Source of the DNA: JACVRW01 sp963757815
GTDB lineage: Bacteria; Actinomycetota; Thermoleophilia; Solirubrobacterales; Thermoleophilaceae
Reading direction: 5' to 3'
Assembly (NCBI GenBank): GCA_963757815.1
Contig: CAVWSN010000030.1
Span: 124,001-188,000 of the forward strand
DNA length: 64,000 bases
The notes beneath the pieces were generated by a model that saw nothing but the letters and a program-made list of their open reading frames with translations, was not told the DNA's origin and made no database searches. This document shows positions 1-9,286 of the stretch, in pieces. The number at the start of each line of letters is the position of its first letter. Within the stretch, counting starts at the first letter, position 1. Both the position numbers and the translations under genes were made by a program.

Positions 1-756
1 CACGGCGACCTCATCGAGGAGAGCGTGGTGGCCCGCTGCATCACGCTGATCGAGTCGACCAGCCCCAACTCGTTGCTGTTCGGCTCGCTCGACGCGGCGC
101 GCCGCAGCGCGGCGGTGCGCGGACGCGAGCTTCTGGGCGAGACGCTGGCGGCACTGGGCCGCGCCCGCGAGGCCGTACGCGAGATACCCGGGCTCGACGT
201 GCTGGACGAGCGGCTGGCCGGCGCACCCGGCGTCTTCGACTACGACCCGCTGCGGCTCGCGATCGACGTGCGCGGGACGAGCGTCAGCGGGTTCGAGCTT
301 TCGCGGCTCTTGCGCGAGCAGAACGATGTGCTCCTCGAGTTGGCCGGCGAGAACGTGATGGTGGCCGTGTTCGGCATGGGCGAGGACGCGGGCGCTGCCG
401 CCGAGCGGCTCGTGCATTCGTTGCGCCAGGCGGTCGACACCGTCAGCGAGCAGCCGGGCGCCGTCGCGCATGCCGAGTTCGCGCCGCCGCCGCCCTGGGG
501 CGAGTTGGTGATGACGCCGCGCGAGGCATTCCTCGGACCGCAGGAGGTCGTGCCGACCGCCGAGGCCGTCGGCCGCGTCGCCGCCGAGTCGCTCGCCGCC
601 TATCCGCCCGGCATCCCGAACGTGCTTCCCGGCGAGCGCCTCACGGCCGAGACGCTCGACTACATCGAGCAGACGCTCGCCCACGGCGGAAGCCTCCGCG
701 GGGCGAGCGACCGGGAGCTCCGGACGCTTCGGGTGGCGCTGGAGGCCGGGCGATGA
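1..756 (+). CDS. Orn/Lys/Arg decarboxylase, C-terminal part (5' truncated)
   Basis: The reading frame is open from the first base, so the gene starts outside the window; the GTG at 25 is internal. The visible 251 residues resemble the C-terminal half of PLP-dependent (fold type I) lysine/arginine decarboxylases: the stretch STSPNSLLFGSLDAARRSA is typical of the family just after the PLP-lysine region, and the tail YPPGIPNVLPGERLTAETLDYI matches the conserved 'YPPGIP..PGE' end. The PLP lysine itself lies upstream and cannot be checked. Likely role: amino-acid decarboxylation for polyamine synthesis or acid resistance; which amino acid is not decidable. It overlaps acyP by 4 nt (ATGA), so the two are cotranscribed. 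Confidence 0.85.
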   Translation, partial: HGDLIEESVVARCITLIESTSPNSLLFGSLDAARRSAAVRGRELLGETLAALGRAREAVREIPGLDVLDERLAGAPGVFDYDPLRLAIDVRGTSVSGFELSRLLREQNDVLLELAGENVMVAVFGMGEDAGAAAERLVHSLRQAVDTVSEQPGAVAHAEFAPPPPWGELVMTPREAFLGPQEVVPTAEAVGRVAAESLAAYPPGIPNVLPGERLTAETLDYIEQTLAHGGSLRGASDRELRTLRVALEAGR

Positions 757-1028
757 GCGAGCGCATCCGGCGGCGCGTGGTCGTCCACGGCCACGTGCAG
801 GGAGTGTTCTTCCGGGACACGGCCCGCCGCAAGGCGGCGGAGCGCGGCGTGACGGGGTGGGTGCGCAACCGCGCGGACGGGACGGTGGAGGCCGTGTTCG
901 AGGGCGACCCCGACTCGGTTGCCGCGCTCGTCGAGTGGTGCCGCCACGGGCCGCGCGGCGCGGACGTCTCGCGGGTGGAGGTGGCCGAGGAGCCCCTGGA
1001 GGGGCTCGTCCGGTTCGAGGTGAGCTGA
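753..1028 (+). CDS. acyP: Acylphosphatase
   Basis: 91 residues, the usual length of acylphosphatase, which hydrolyses carboxyl-phosphate bonds in small acyl phosphates. The signature GHVQGVFFRDTARRKA (about residues 13-28), with the catalytic Arg in FFR, and GWVRNRADGTVEAVFEG (about 35-51), with the catalytic Asn in RN, are both present. The ATG overlaps the stop of the upstream decarboxylase (ATGA). It ends 10 nt from the convergent DUF1905 gene. Confidence 0.95.
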   Translation: MSERIRRRVVVHGHVQGVFFRDTARRKAAERGVTGWVRNRADGTVEAVFEGDPDSVAALVEWCRHGPRGADVSRVEVAEEPLEGLVRFEVS

Positions 1029-1038
1029 GGGCGTTCGG

Positions 1039-1500
1039 TCAGGGCGAGCGGACGCCGTCGCGGAGCATCTCCACCGCCTTGGCGACTCGGCGCTCACGGG
1101 TCTCCTCGCGCTTTGCCTCCGCTATCCACTCGGCGTACTCGCGCCGATGGGTGTAGGAAAGGCCCTCGAACGCCGCCTTCGCCTCGCCGTCCTCCTCGAG
1201 CCCCGCCGCGAGCGCGGGCGGGATATCCACCGTCCGGGGCTCGTCGTCGTGCTCGAGCGTGACCTCGACCTCGTCGCCGATAGCGATGCCGGCGCGCTCG
1301 CGGACCTCCTTGTTGAAGCCGATCAGGTGGACCCCGCCGTAGACCGCCACGGTCGTCCGGAACTCGGCGCCGTTCACCGTGCCGCGGACCGGCGCGCGCG
1401 CCTTCCCGAAGCGCTCCTTGGCGTCGAACGGAAGCTCGACCGTCGGCGCCTCGCCCTCGGCGCCGCCGAGCACGGCCTTGAAGCTCTCCACGGGCCGCAT
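1039..1500 (-). CDS. DUF1905 / YdeI-OmpD-associated family protein
   Basis: 153 residues from ATG at 1500; a GTG ten codons further upstream (1530) is possible but less likely, because a TAAAAA -10-like box (1511-1516, minus strand) would place transcription start near 1504. The first about 90 residues form the DUF1905 beta-barrel-like domain (ELPFDAKERFGKARAPVRGTV, then GGVHLIGFNKEVRERAGIAIGD). The C-terminal part (EGLSYTHRREYAEWIAEAKR, then A.KAVEML) matches the YdeI/OmpD-associated 'bacteriocin-protection' domain. The function is poorly defined. It is monocistronic and divergent from comEA. Confidence 0.85.
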   Translation of the reverse strand: MRPVESFKAVLGGAEGEAPTVELPFDAKERFGKARAPVRGTVNGAEFRTTVAVYGGVHLIGFNKEVRERAGIAIGDEVEVTLEHDDEPRTVDIPPALAAGLEEDGEAKAAFEGLSYTHRREYAEWIAEAKREETRERRVAKAVEMLRDGVRSP

Positions 1501-1548
1501 CGTAGCCCTGTTTTTACGTTTGGCACGCACGTGTAACCCGGGCGCTCG

Positions 1549-1554
1549 TACGGT
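1549..1554 (+). promoter_or_regulatory. -10 box for comEA (leaderless)
   Basis: TACGGT ends 6 nt before the GTG start of comEA at 1561, so transcription is expected to start on or beside the start codon. No Shine-Dalgarno sequence is present. Confidence 0.5.
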
Positions 1555-1560
1555 CGCCGG

Positions 1561-2237
1561 GTGCTCGACGCATCCCGCGGGACAGTGCTCACCTGGGTGG
1601 TCGCCGCCGTGCTGGCGACCCTCGCTGCGGTGCGCCTGCTGGGCGGCGGCGGGCCCGACCCGCCGCCGCTGAGGATCGACGGCGAGGCGGCCGGGACGAC
1701 GGGTCCGCCGGGAGCGGGCCGGTCGGGACGTGGCGCCGGCGGGGCCGGTCGGGGCCGGCGGAGCGGGACATCTACGTGCACGTGGCCGGCGCGGTCCGCC
1801 GGCCCGGCCTCTATCGCGTGCCCTCGGCCGCGCGCGTGGCGGAGGCGCTCGCGCGGGCCGGTGGGCCGCTTCGTCGCGCGGAGCTCACGGCGGTGAATCT
1901 GGCCGCGCGGATGGAGGACGGCCAGCAGGTGGTCGTGCCGGCGGCGGGCGCGGTTCCGGTCGCCGGCGCCGTCGGGGCGCGCGCGAGTCCAGGCGCTGCC
2001 GGCACCGTTCCGGGTACTGCCGGCGCCGTTCCGGGCGCCGCCGGCGTCAAGCTGAGCCTCGCCGCGGCGACCGTCGACCAGCTGGACGAGATCGACGGGA
2101 TCGGCCCGACCCTCGCCGGGCGGATCATCGAGTACCGGGACGCGCACGGCGGCTTCCGAAGCGTCGAGCAGCTCCGCGAAGTCGACGGAATCGGCGAAAA
2201 GCGCTTCGCGACATTGCGCGAGGCCGTGCAGCCCTGA
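1561..2237 (+). CDS. comEA: Competence protein ComEA (helix-hairpin-helix DNA receptor), frameshifted
   Basis: ComEA is the membrane-anchored double-stranded DNA receptor of natural transformation. From GTG 1561 the first frame encodes a single membrane segment (TWVVAAVLATLAAVRLLGG) and the start of a Pro/Gly/Ala-rich linker. From about 1750 the conserved part continues in another frame: the SLBB domain (YVHVAGAVRRPGLYRVP), a second low-complexity linker, then two helix-hairpin-helix motifs (LDEIDGIGPTLAGRIIEYR and LREVDGIGEKRFATLREAV). The frame change lies between about 1700 and 1765 in GC-rich linker DNA and corresponds to one missing (or two extra) bases. The stop overlaps the comEC ATG (TGATG). 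Intact length would be about 224 residues. Confidence 0.85.
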
Positions 2238-4726
2238 TGGGCAGCCGGACGCGCCCGAGCCGACGGAACAGCGCTCGGCTGCGCCAGCCTCCCGACGGGA
2301 CGGCCCGGACGCGCCGTCGGGGTTCGCCCGGCTCGCCGCCCTCCCCGCGGCCCGGCCCTGGCATGTCGCGGTCGGCAGCGTTGCGATGGGGCTGGCGCTG
2401 GCGGGCGCCACGCCGGCTTGGTCGCTGGTCGCGGCTGCTGACGGCCTTCGCCCTGCTCGCCGCGTGTCGCGCCGTCGCGCTCGGTGTGCTGTGCGCGGCG
2501 CTTGTGCTGTCCGGCGCGGCGCTCGGCGACATGCGGCTTGATGCGCTCGACCGTCCGGCGACACTCGTCTCAGACGGCCGTACCGTCGAGCTCCGAGGCC
2601 ACCTGCTCACGCCTCCTCGGCCGTCCGCCTTCGGCTCCTCCGTCGAGTTCGGGGTATCGAGTGGGCGCCTGCGAGCAGGCCGCCTGCTGGTACGGGTTCC
2701 GCGCTGGGCGAGGCTGCCGGCCGGGGCAGGCGTGGGCGACGAGGTGCTCCTTCGCGGCCGGCTCCGGAAGCCGCGCTCGCCGCCCGACGGCTCTTTCGAC
2801 TTCGCCGCCCACCTCCGCCGTCGTGGGATCGCGGGCGAGCTGCTGCTCGACCGGGCCCGAGCGAGCGGCCGCCGCCGCGGCGGAGTCGCGGGTGTGCTCG
2901 ATGGCATGCGCACGCGGGCGCAGCGGGCCGTGGCAGCCGGGCTCCCACGTCCCCAGGCCGCCCTCGAACGCGGGATGGTGCTCGGACAGGACGAGGCGAT
3001 CGCCATGGCCGTGCGCGAGGACTTCCGCGACAGCGGGCTCGCTCATCTGCTGGCCGTGAGCGGGCAGAACGTGATGCTCCTGGTTGCGCTGGCGATGCCG
3101 CTGCTCGCCCTCGCCGGGCTCGGCCCACGCGCCCGCGGGGTCGCGCTCCTCGGGCTGGTCGCGGTCTACGTCCCACTGGCGGGGGCCGGGCCCTCGCTCC
3201 AGCGCGCCGGCGTGATGGGCGCTGCGGGGATCGCCGCGATGACGCTGTCGCGACCGTCCTCGCGCTGGTACGCGCTGCTGCTCGCCGCCGCGGCGACCTT
3301 GGCCCTCAACCCGCGCGCCTGGGAAGACCCCGGCTGGCAGCTCTCGTTCGCGGCCGTGATCGGGATCCTGACCGTGGGCGTCCCGCTCGGCCGCGCGTTC
3401 GTGCGTGCAGGCGAGAGTCTCTTCCCCGGCGCGCTTCCCGCCGCGCTGGCTCGCGGCGTCGCCGAGGGCGCCGCGATCACGCTCGCCGCCACGCTCGCGA
3501 CGGCGCCGCTGCTCGCCCACCACTTCGGCTCCGTGCCGCTCGCGGGGCTGCCCGCGAACCTCCTCGCCTTGCCCGCCGTGGCGCCGGCGATGTGGCTCGG
3601 GATGGTCAAGGCCGCCCTGGGGCTGATCGCTCCGGCGTTGCCGGCGGCCGACTGGGTGGCCGCGCTGCTCGGCCCGCCCACGCGACTGCCGGTGGCCTAC
3701 ATCGGGCGGCTCGCGGAGGTCTTCGCCGACCTCCCGCATGGACAGGTGTCGCTCCCGCTCGTCTCGGGCGCCGGGGTGCCCGCCGCTTACGTGCTGCTCG
3801 GGCTCGTGGCCCTGGCGGTCCGGCAGGCGGCCCGGAAGCTCGCGCCGCGCGGCCCCGGAGCTCGGCGCCGCCTGGCGGCGCCGGCCACGCGCCGCGCGTG
3901 CCGCCGCTGCCGCCGCCGCCCTGGCCGCAATCGGCCTGCTGATGGCGCAGCGTGGTTCGGCCCGGCGGCGCCGCCGAAGGCCCTGACGGTGCGCTTCCTC
4001 GACGTCGGTCAGGGCGATGCCACGCTCATCCAGCATCCGGACGGCAGCGCCGTGCTCTTCGACGGAGGGCCGCCCGAGGCGGGCGTCGCGCGCCTGCTCA
4101 GGAAGGCCGGCGTGCGGCGGCTCACGCTCGTGGTGGCCACCCACGCCTCGCGCGACCACCACGGCGGCCTGCTCGAGGTGCTCGACCGCTTCGAGGTCGG
4201 CTCGCTGCTGGACGGCGGCGACGGCACCACGGACCCAGGCTTCCGCGCGCTGCTCGCGAGGGCCGCCCGGAAGCGCGTCCGAACGCTGACCGCCACGGCG
4301 CCGATGACCCTGCACGCGGGCGGACTCGAGATCCGCATCCTCTCGCCGCCGCCCCGCGGCCCCGGCCCCGCGCCCGAGGACCCCAACCCGCGCGCGGTCG
4401 TGGCGATCGTCAGTGCCGGCAGCTTCGATCTGCTGCTCTCGGCGGACGCCGAGAGCCCGACACTGCTGCCGCTCGAGCTGCCGGAGGTGGAGGCGATGAA
4501 GGTCCCGCACCACGGCAGCTCGGACCCCGGCCTGCCGGAGCTGCTCGAGCGGGTGCGGCCGCAGCTGGCGGCGATCGAGGTCGGCCCCAACACCTACGGC
4601 CACCCGGCCCCGGAGACGCTCGGGGCGCTCGAGCGAGCGGAAACCCGCGTCTACCGCACGGACCGGGACGGCACCGTGACCCTGACCGTCGCCGGCGACG
4701 GGATGCGGGTTGCAACCGAGGGCTGA
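2237..4726 (+). CDS. comEC: ComEC/Rec2 DNA-uptake channel, with compensating frame changes
   Basis: ComEC carries transforming DNA through the membrane. The central competence domain is clear (GLAHLLAVSGQNVMLL, then about seven membrane segments), followed by a beta-lactamase-like domain (VRFLDVGQGDATLIQ, VVATHASRDHHGG, MKVPHHGSSDPG). One frame is open throughout, but two stretches look out of frame. Around 2242-2430 another frame has far better third-position GC and encodes a typical first membrane segment (ARPWHVAVGSVAMGLALAGA). Around 3850-3955 another frame encodes the expected last membrane helix (AAAAAAALAAIGLLMAQRG). Each pair of shifts cancels, so the gene stays open. It forms an operon with comEA. 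Confidence 0.9.
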   Translation: MGSRTRPSRRNSARLRQPPDGTARTRRRGSPGSPPSPRPGPGMSRSAALRWGWRWRAPRRLGRWSRLLTAFALLAACRAVALGVLCAALVLSGAALGDMRLDALDRPATLVSDGRTVELRGHLLTPPRPSAFGSSVEFGVSSGRLRAGRLLVRVPRWARLPAGAGVGDEVLLRGRLRKPRSPPDGSFDFAAHLRRRGIAGELLLDRARASGRRRGGVAGVLDGMRTRAQRAVAAGLPRPQAALERGMVLGQDEAIAMAVREDFRDSGLAHLLAVSGQNVMLLVALAMPLLALAGLGPRARGVALLGLVAVYVPLAGAGPSLQRAGVMGAAGIAAMTLSRPSSRWYALLLAAAATLALNPRAWEDPGWQLSFAAVIGILTVGVPLGRAFVRAGESLFPGALPAALARGVAEGAAITLAATLATAPLLAHHFGSVPLAGLPANLLALPAVAPAMWLGMVKAALGLIAPALPAADWVAALLGPPTRLPVAYIGRLAEVFADLPHGQVSLPLVSGAGVPAAYVLLGLVALAVRQAARKLAPRGPGARRRLAAPATRRACRRCRRRPGRNRPADGAAWFGPAAPPKALTVRFLDVGQGDATLIQHPDGSAVLFDGGPPEAGVARLLRKAGVRRLTLVVATHASRDHHGGLLEVLDRFEVGSLLDGGDGTTDPGFRALLARAARKRVRTLTATAPMTLHAGGLEIRILSPPPRGPGPAPEDPNPRAVVAIVSAGSFDLLLSADAESPTLLPLELPEVEAMKVPHHGSSDPGLPELLERVRPQLAAIEVGPNTYGHPAPETLGALERAETRVYRTDRDGTVTLTVAGDGMRVATEG

Positions 4727-4838
4727 CCCCGGGCCTTGCTGCCGAACGTTCCCGACTCAATGTCGCGTGGCGACACCGAGGCGGGTTTGTTCGCGGAGGA
4801 GAAGTTCTGAGCTGCCCGGGCTCCGCCCCAGGCGCTCG

Positions 4839-4844
4839 TAAACT
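4839..4844 (+). promoter_or_regulatory. -10 box for holA (leaderless)
   Basis: TAAACT ends exactly 6 nt before the GTG start at 4851. The 124-nt gap after comEC holds this promoter and nothing else recognisable. Confidence 0.5.
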
Positions 4845-4850
4845 GCGGGC

Positions 4851-5813
4851 GTGGCCGACCTCAAGCCCGCCTACCTCGTCTGCGGCGACGACGATGCCAA
4901 GATCGACGCCTGGCGGAGCCGTGTGCGCAGGCGCGCAGAAGACGAGCGTGGCCCCGGCGGACTCGAGACCTTCGACGCGCGTCAGAGCGATCCGGACGAG
5001 GTGGCCGTCGCGCTGTCGATGCTCAGCTTCGAGAGCGGCACGCGCTACCTGCTGGTCGATGACGTGGGCGCCTGGAAAGCCGGCGCGCACGGCACGGTCG
5101 AGGCGGCCCTCGCGACCCTGCCGCCCGAGACCGTCCTGGTGCTGATCGTCCGCGGAAAGGCGCCGAAGCAGCTCGCCAAGGCCGTCGAGGATGCGGGCGG
5201 TGAGGTGCGCGAGTACACCGCGCCCAAGGCGTGGCAGCTCCCGAAGTGGTGCGTGGAGCGGGCTCGCGAGCTTGGACTGCAGCTCGATCAGGATGCCGCG
5301 AAGGAGCTGGTCGGAATGGTCGGCCAGAGCCAGCAGCGCCTATCGCGCGAGCTCGAGAAGATCGCCCTCGCGCTCCACCCCGACACGGTCGTCAGCGTGG
5401 CGGCGGTGCATGAGCTGGCGGCGTCGGACAGCGCGCCGCAGGTCTACGAGCTCGCGGACGCGCTGGTCGCGGGCGACCTGCGCGCGACGTTCTCGCTCGC
5501 CGCCGAGCTCGACTCCTACGGGGAGCGCCCCGGACGCCTGGTGTTCCCGATCGTCCGCCGGCTGCGCGAGGTCCACCGGGCCGCCGCCCTGCTCGAGACC
5601 GGGATGCCGGAGCAGCAGGTGGGCGAATCGCTCAAGGCGCCGCCCTGGCTTGCGAAGAAAACCGTCGCGCGCGCGAAGAAAGCGGACCGCCAGATGCTGG
5701 AGCGCGCACTGTGCGTATTCGCGGATCTCGAGATCGAGATGCGCGGCGGGGCGGAGGTCCAGCTCGACGAGGACGCCGCCTTCTCGCTGGCGCTCGCCCG
5801 CGCGGCCGGCTGA
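4851..5813 (+). CDS. holA: DNA polymerase III subunit delta
   Basis: 320 residues, normal for HolA, the clamp-loader subunit that opens the beta clamp. The N-terminal part has the family layout (KPAYLVCGDDDAKIDAWRSR, then FDARQSDPDEVAVALSMLSFESGTRYLLVDDV), a degenerate AAA+-like domain, then a helical middle (ELVGMVGQSQQRLSRELEKIAL) and a C-terminal oligomerisation domain (APPWLAKKTVARAKKADRQMLERAL). In many bacteria holA lies between comEC and rpsT, as here, which supports the call. It converges on the aldehyde dehydrogenase gene with 10 nt between stops. Confidence 0.92.
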   Translation: MADLKPAYLVCGDDDAKIDAWRSRVRRRAEDERGPGGLETFDARQSDPDEVAVALSMLSFESGTRYLLVDDVGAWKAGAHGTVEAALATLPPETVLVLIVRGKAPKQLAKAVEDAGGEVREYTAPKAWQLPKWCVERARELGLQLDQDAAKELVGMVGQSQQRLSRELEKIALALHPDTVVSVAAVHELAASDSAPQVYELADALVAGDLRATFSLAAELDSYGERPGRLVFPIVRRLREVHRAAALLETGMPEQQVGESLKAPPWLAKKTVARAKKADRQMLERALCVFADLEIEMRGGAEVQLDEDAAFSLALARAAG

Positions 5814-5823
5814 CGCGTCGCGA

Positions 5824-7309
5824 TCAGGCGCCGTGCGGCGACGTCGAGCCGCCGCCGTAGGGATACCACCACTCCTTCGGGGCGATCTTCGTCTCGATGT
5901 GGACGTGCTTTGTGTCCTGGAACGCCTCGAGCCCCTCCTGCCCAAGCTCGCGACCGAGGCCGGACTGCTTCATGCCCCCGAACGGGCCCGCGTCGTTGTC
6001 GGTGAGCGGATCGTTGATCCACACCGTCCCGGCCTTGATCTCGCGCATGCAGCGCACCGCGGTCTCGAGGTCGCGCGTGTAGACGTTCGCTCCGAGGCCG
6101 AAGCGGGTCGAGTTGGCGAGCTCGATGGCCTCGTCGAGCGAGTCGACCGGCACGATCGGCGCCACCGGGCCGAAGGTCTCCTCACGCAGCAGGTCGGTGT
6201 CTCCGGGCCGCGCCGGTCACAACCGCCGGCGAGAAGAAGTAGCCGCGCTCCCGGCCCGCCCGGTCACCACCCACCACCAGCTGTGCGCCGGCGGCGACGG
6301 CGCCCTCGACCTGCTCCTCCACCTTGGAGCGCTGCCGGGCCGACACCATCGGCCCGACGTCGGTGGCCTCTTCGAGCGGGTCCCCCACCTGCAGCGTGCG
6401 CGTGTGGTCGACGAACGCAGCGACGAAGTCGTCGTAGACCTCGCGCGCCACGTAGAAGCGCTCGGCAGAGGTGCAGACCTGGCCGGCGTTCAGGTACGCC
6501 GCCCAGGCGCCGCCCTTGGCCGCCACCTCCACGTCGCCGGCAACGTCGGCGCAGACGATGAACGGGTCCTTGCCGCCCATCTCGAGGTTCATGTGCGCGA
6601 CCCGCTCCGAGCACAGGGCCGCCACCCGCTTGCCCGTCTCCACCGAGCCCGTGAACGCCACTCCGGCCACGCGCTCGTCGCGGACGATCGCCTCGCCGAC
6701 GCGCCCGTCGCCGGCTACCGCGTTGAACGTGCCGGGCGGGAGATGGTCGAAGCACTCGGCCAGCATCAGCGTCGAGATCGGGGTCAGCTCGGACGGCTTC
6801 GCCACGACGCTGTTGCCCGCCGCGAGCGCCGGCGCGAGCTTCCAGGCGAGCAGGAGCAGCGGGTAGTTCCAGGGGACGATGCAAGCCCACACCCCGATCG
6901 GCTCCTTCACGACCAGCGCCAGCTGGGTCGATTCGATCGAGGGGATCACGCGCCCCGCGAAATTGCGGCCCATCTCCGCGTAGTAGTCGAACGCGGCGGC
7001 GGTCCAACCGACCTCGTCCGAGTTCTCGAGGAGCGGCTTGCCGCCCTCGAGCGTCATCACCCGGGCCAGCTCGGCGGTCCGGGCCCGCATCCGCGCGGCC
7101 ACCTCATGCAGCAGCTCGGCGCGCTCGACGGCAGGCATGAGCGACCAGTCCCGCGCGGCCTCGCCTGCGGCCCGGATGGCGGCATCGACCTGCTCGGAGG
7201 AGGGTGCGCCCACCTCCGCGATCGTCTCCTCGGTGGCCGGGTTCTCGACCGCGAGGGTCTCGCCGTCGCCGGCCACCTGCTCGCCGTTGATGAGCAGACG
7301 GGTCTCCAT
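5824..7309 (-). CDS. NAD(P)-dependent aldehyde dehydrogenase, frameshifted
   Basis: Two adjacent minus-strand reading frames (7309 to 6182 and about 6190 to 5824) together make one aldehyde dehydrogenase of about 494 residues, the normal length. Part one contains the cofactor motif PWNYP (Asn148), VAKPSELTP (Lys171), LEMGGKDPFIV (Glu243, general base) and NAGQVCTSAERF (Cys279, nucleophile). Part two resumes at EETFGPVAPIVPVDSLDEAI and runs to the conserved C-terminus (GGMKQSGLGRELGQEGLEAF). The frame change is near 6190-6215 in a CG-rich run. It resembles betaine-aldehyde/gamma-aminobutyraldehyde-type enzymes, but the substrate cannot be set. A TAGGGT box (7317-7322) suggests a leaderless transcript. 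Confidence 0.85.
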
Positions 7310-7316
7310 GCCGGAG

Positions 7317-7322
7317 ACCCTA
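7317..7322 (-). promoter_or_regulatory. -10 box for aldehyde dehydrogenase (leaderless)
   Basis: On the minus strand TAGGGT ends 7 nt before the ATG at 7309, giving a 0-1 nt leader. Confidence 0.45.
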
Positions 7323-7348
7323 ATCGTGCGGGAACCGGCGAACCAGGC

Positions 7349-7612
7349 CTACGAGAGGCCGCTGCGCATGCGCGCGGCGCGGGACTTCTTGCGCGACCCG
7401 CTGTTGCTATGAAGCGCCCCGGACTTCACGGCCTTGTCGATCCGCGAGGTCAGGCTGCGAAACTCGTCGTCCGCGCGTCCTGAGTCGCCGTCGCGGACGG
7501 CGTTCTCGAGCCGCCGGAACCAGGTCTTGACCTGCGATGTGCGACGGCGATTCTCGAGCCGCTCGCGCTCCGCCCGGTGGATCCGCTTTTCTTGTGAGGG
7601 GATGTTGGCCAT
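7349..7612 (-). CDS. rpsT: 30S ribosomal protein S20 (bS20)
   Basis: 87 residues, rich in Lys/Arg and helical, with the S20 pattern MANIPSQEKRIHRAERERLE, then KTWFRRLENAV, IDKAVKSGALHSNSGSRKKS. It binds 16S rRNA early in small-subunit assembly. The ATG at 7612 gives the conserved N-terminus (MANI.S..KRI); longer in-frame starts are not needed. It is divergent from murJ across 63 nt, in the usual holA-rpsT-murJ/lepA neighbourhood. Confidence 0.96.
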   Translation of the reverse strand: MANIPSQEKRIHRAERERLENRRRTSQVKTWFRRLENAVRDGDSGRADDEFRSLTSRIDKAVKSGALHSNSGSRKKSRAARMRSGLS

Positions 7613-7675
7613 AGACGAACCGACGCCGCGACCGGCAGTTCCGGCGCGGCGAAGGCCCAGTGTAGCGCGCGCCCG

Positions 7676-9277
7676 GTGAGCACGGACGCCCCCGAGCGGT
7701 CCGAGCACGGGAGCCGGCTCGCACGGAATACCGCGTTCTTCTCGTTCGCCACCGGGCTTTCGCGCGTCCTCGGCCTCGCCCGGGAGGTCGTGGCGGCGAG
7801 CTATTTCGGCGTGACCGGCGCCATGTCTGCGTTCACGATCGCCTTCCAGGTGCCGAACCTGGTGCGCGCGCTGTTCGCGGACTCGGCTCTTCAGGGCGCG
7901 TTCGTCCCGGTCTTCACGGAGCTGCTGGAGAAGGGGGAGCGCAAGGAGGCGTTCCGCGTCGCCTCGTCGCTCTTCTTCCTCATCTGCCTGATCCTGGGCG
8001 CGCTCACGGCGCTGTTCGTGCTGTTGGCCGAGCCGCTGATGAGCCTGTTCGCGCCGGGCTTCGACGACCAGCCGGCCCTCAAGGACCTGACCGTCAACCT
8101 CGCGCGGCTCATGTTCCCGATCGTCGTGCTGCTGGCGCTGTCAGGGCTCGTGGTCGGGATGCTCAACTCGTTCGAGCACTTCGCCGTCCCCGCGCTCGCT
8201 CCCGTCGCCTGGAACGCGGTGATCATCCTCGCGCTCGTCGGGCTCGTGCCGGTGCTGCCCGAGGACGACGAGATCTACGCCTACGCGATCGGCGTGCTCG
8301 CAGGCACGATCGTCCAGTTCCTGCTCCCGCTGCCCTGGCTGCGCGGGCGCGGCGGACACTTCACGCTAAGGCTCGACTGGCGCAACGAGCGCGTCCGGCG
8401 CGTGCTCAAGCTCATGCTGCCCGTGACGATCGCGCTCGGTCTGATCAACCTGAGCTTGCTGATCAACTCGCTGTTCGGGACGCTCGTGTCCGACCAGGCG
8501 CCGGCGGCGATCGACAAGGCGTTTCGCATCTACCAGCTCCCGCAGGGCCTGTTCTCGATCTCGATCGCCACGATCCTGTTCCCGACGCTGGCGCGCTTCG
8601 CGGCGCGCGGAGCGCGCGACGACCTACGCCGCACGATGGGAAACGGCGTGCGCCAGATCTGCCTGCTGCTGATCCCGAGCGCCGTGCTGATGGCGGTGCT
8701 GGCCGAGCCGATAACGCGGCTCGTGTACGAGCGCGGCGCCTTCGGCGCCGAGGCGACGGACCTCACCTCGACCGCGATGTTCTGGTGGTCGCTGTCGCTG
8801 CCCTTCCAGGGAGTGAGCCTCTTGTTCTCGCGCACGTTCTTCTCGCTCCAGCGGCCCTGGGCGACCACCGCGCTCGCAGGGCTCAACCTCGTGGTCAACG
8901 CGGCGCTCGCCGCCCTCCTCTACGGGCCCTTCGAGATCGCCGGCATCGTGCTCGGCACGGTGGCGGGCACAGTTGTGATGTGCGTCGCGCAGGGCGCGAT
9001 CCTGCGCCGGGACCTGGCCGGGATCGAGGGGACGAAGCTGGTCTCGGCCGGTGTCCGCATGCTCGCGGCGGCCGCGCTGCTGGGGGCGGTGTCCTACGGG
9101 GTCTGGTACGGGCTCGACGAGGCGCTCGGCCGCGGGCTGGTGGCGCAGATCGTCTCGGTGCTGGCGGCGGTCGCGGCGGGGTTCGCGATCTACGCGGCGG
9201 TGGTATGGGCGTTGCGCGTGCCCGAGGCACACCAGATCCGCCGCCTCCTCGTTACGCGTGGGCGCCGCGAGGGGTAA
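7676..9277 (+). CDS. murJ: Lipid II flippase MurJ
   Basis: 533 residues with about 14 hydrophobic segments, as in the MATE-like MurJ family that moves lipid II across the membrane for peptidoglycan synthesis. The N-terminal stretch LARNTAFFSFATGLSRVLGLAREVVAASYFG carries the conserved Arg residues of helices 1-2; AFQVPNLVRALFADSALQGAFVPVF is the family signature following it. GTG 7676 is the only sensible start. It lies between rpsT and lepA, a frequent bacterial arrangement. Confidence 0.93.
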   Translation: MSTDAPERSEHGSRLARNTAFFSFATGLSRVLGLAREVVAASYFGVTGAMSAFTIAFQVPNLVRALFADSALQGAFVPVFTELLEKGERKEAFRVASSLFFLICLILGALTALFVLLAEPLMSLFAPGFDDQPALKDLTVNLARLMFPIVVLLALSGLVVGMLNSFEHFAVPALAPVAWNAVIILALVGLVPVLPEDDEIYAYAIGVLAGTIVQFLLPLPWLRGRGGHFTLRLDWRNERVRRVLKLMLPVTIALGLINLSLLINSLFGTLVSDQAPAAIDKAFRIYQLPQGLFSISIATILFPTLARFAARGARDDLRRTMGNGVRQICLLLIPSAVLMAVLAEPITRLVYERGAFGAEATDLTSTAMFWWSLSLPFQGVSLLFSRTFFSLQRPWATTALAGLNLVVNAALAALLYGPFEIAGIVLGTVAGTVVMCVAQGAILRRDLAGIEGTKLVSAGVRMLAAAALLGAVSYGVWYGLDEALGRGLVAQIVSVLAAVAAGFAIYAAVVWALRVPEAHQIRRLLVTRGRREG

Positions 9278-9286
9278 GAGCCGCCC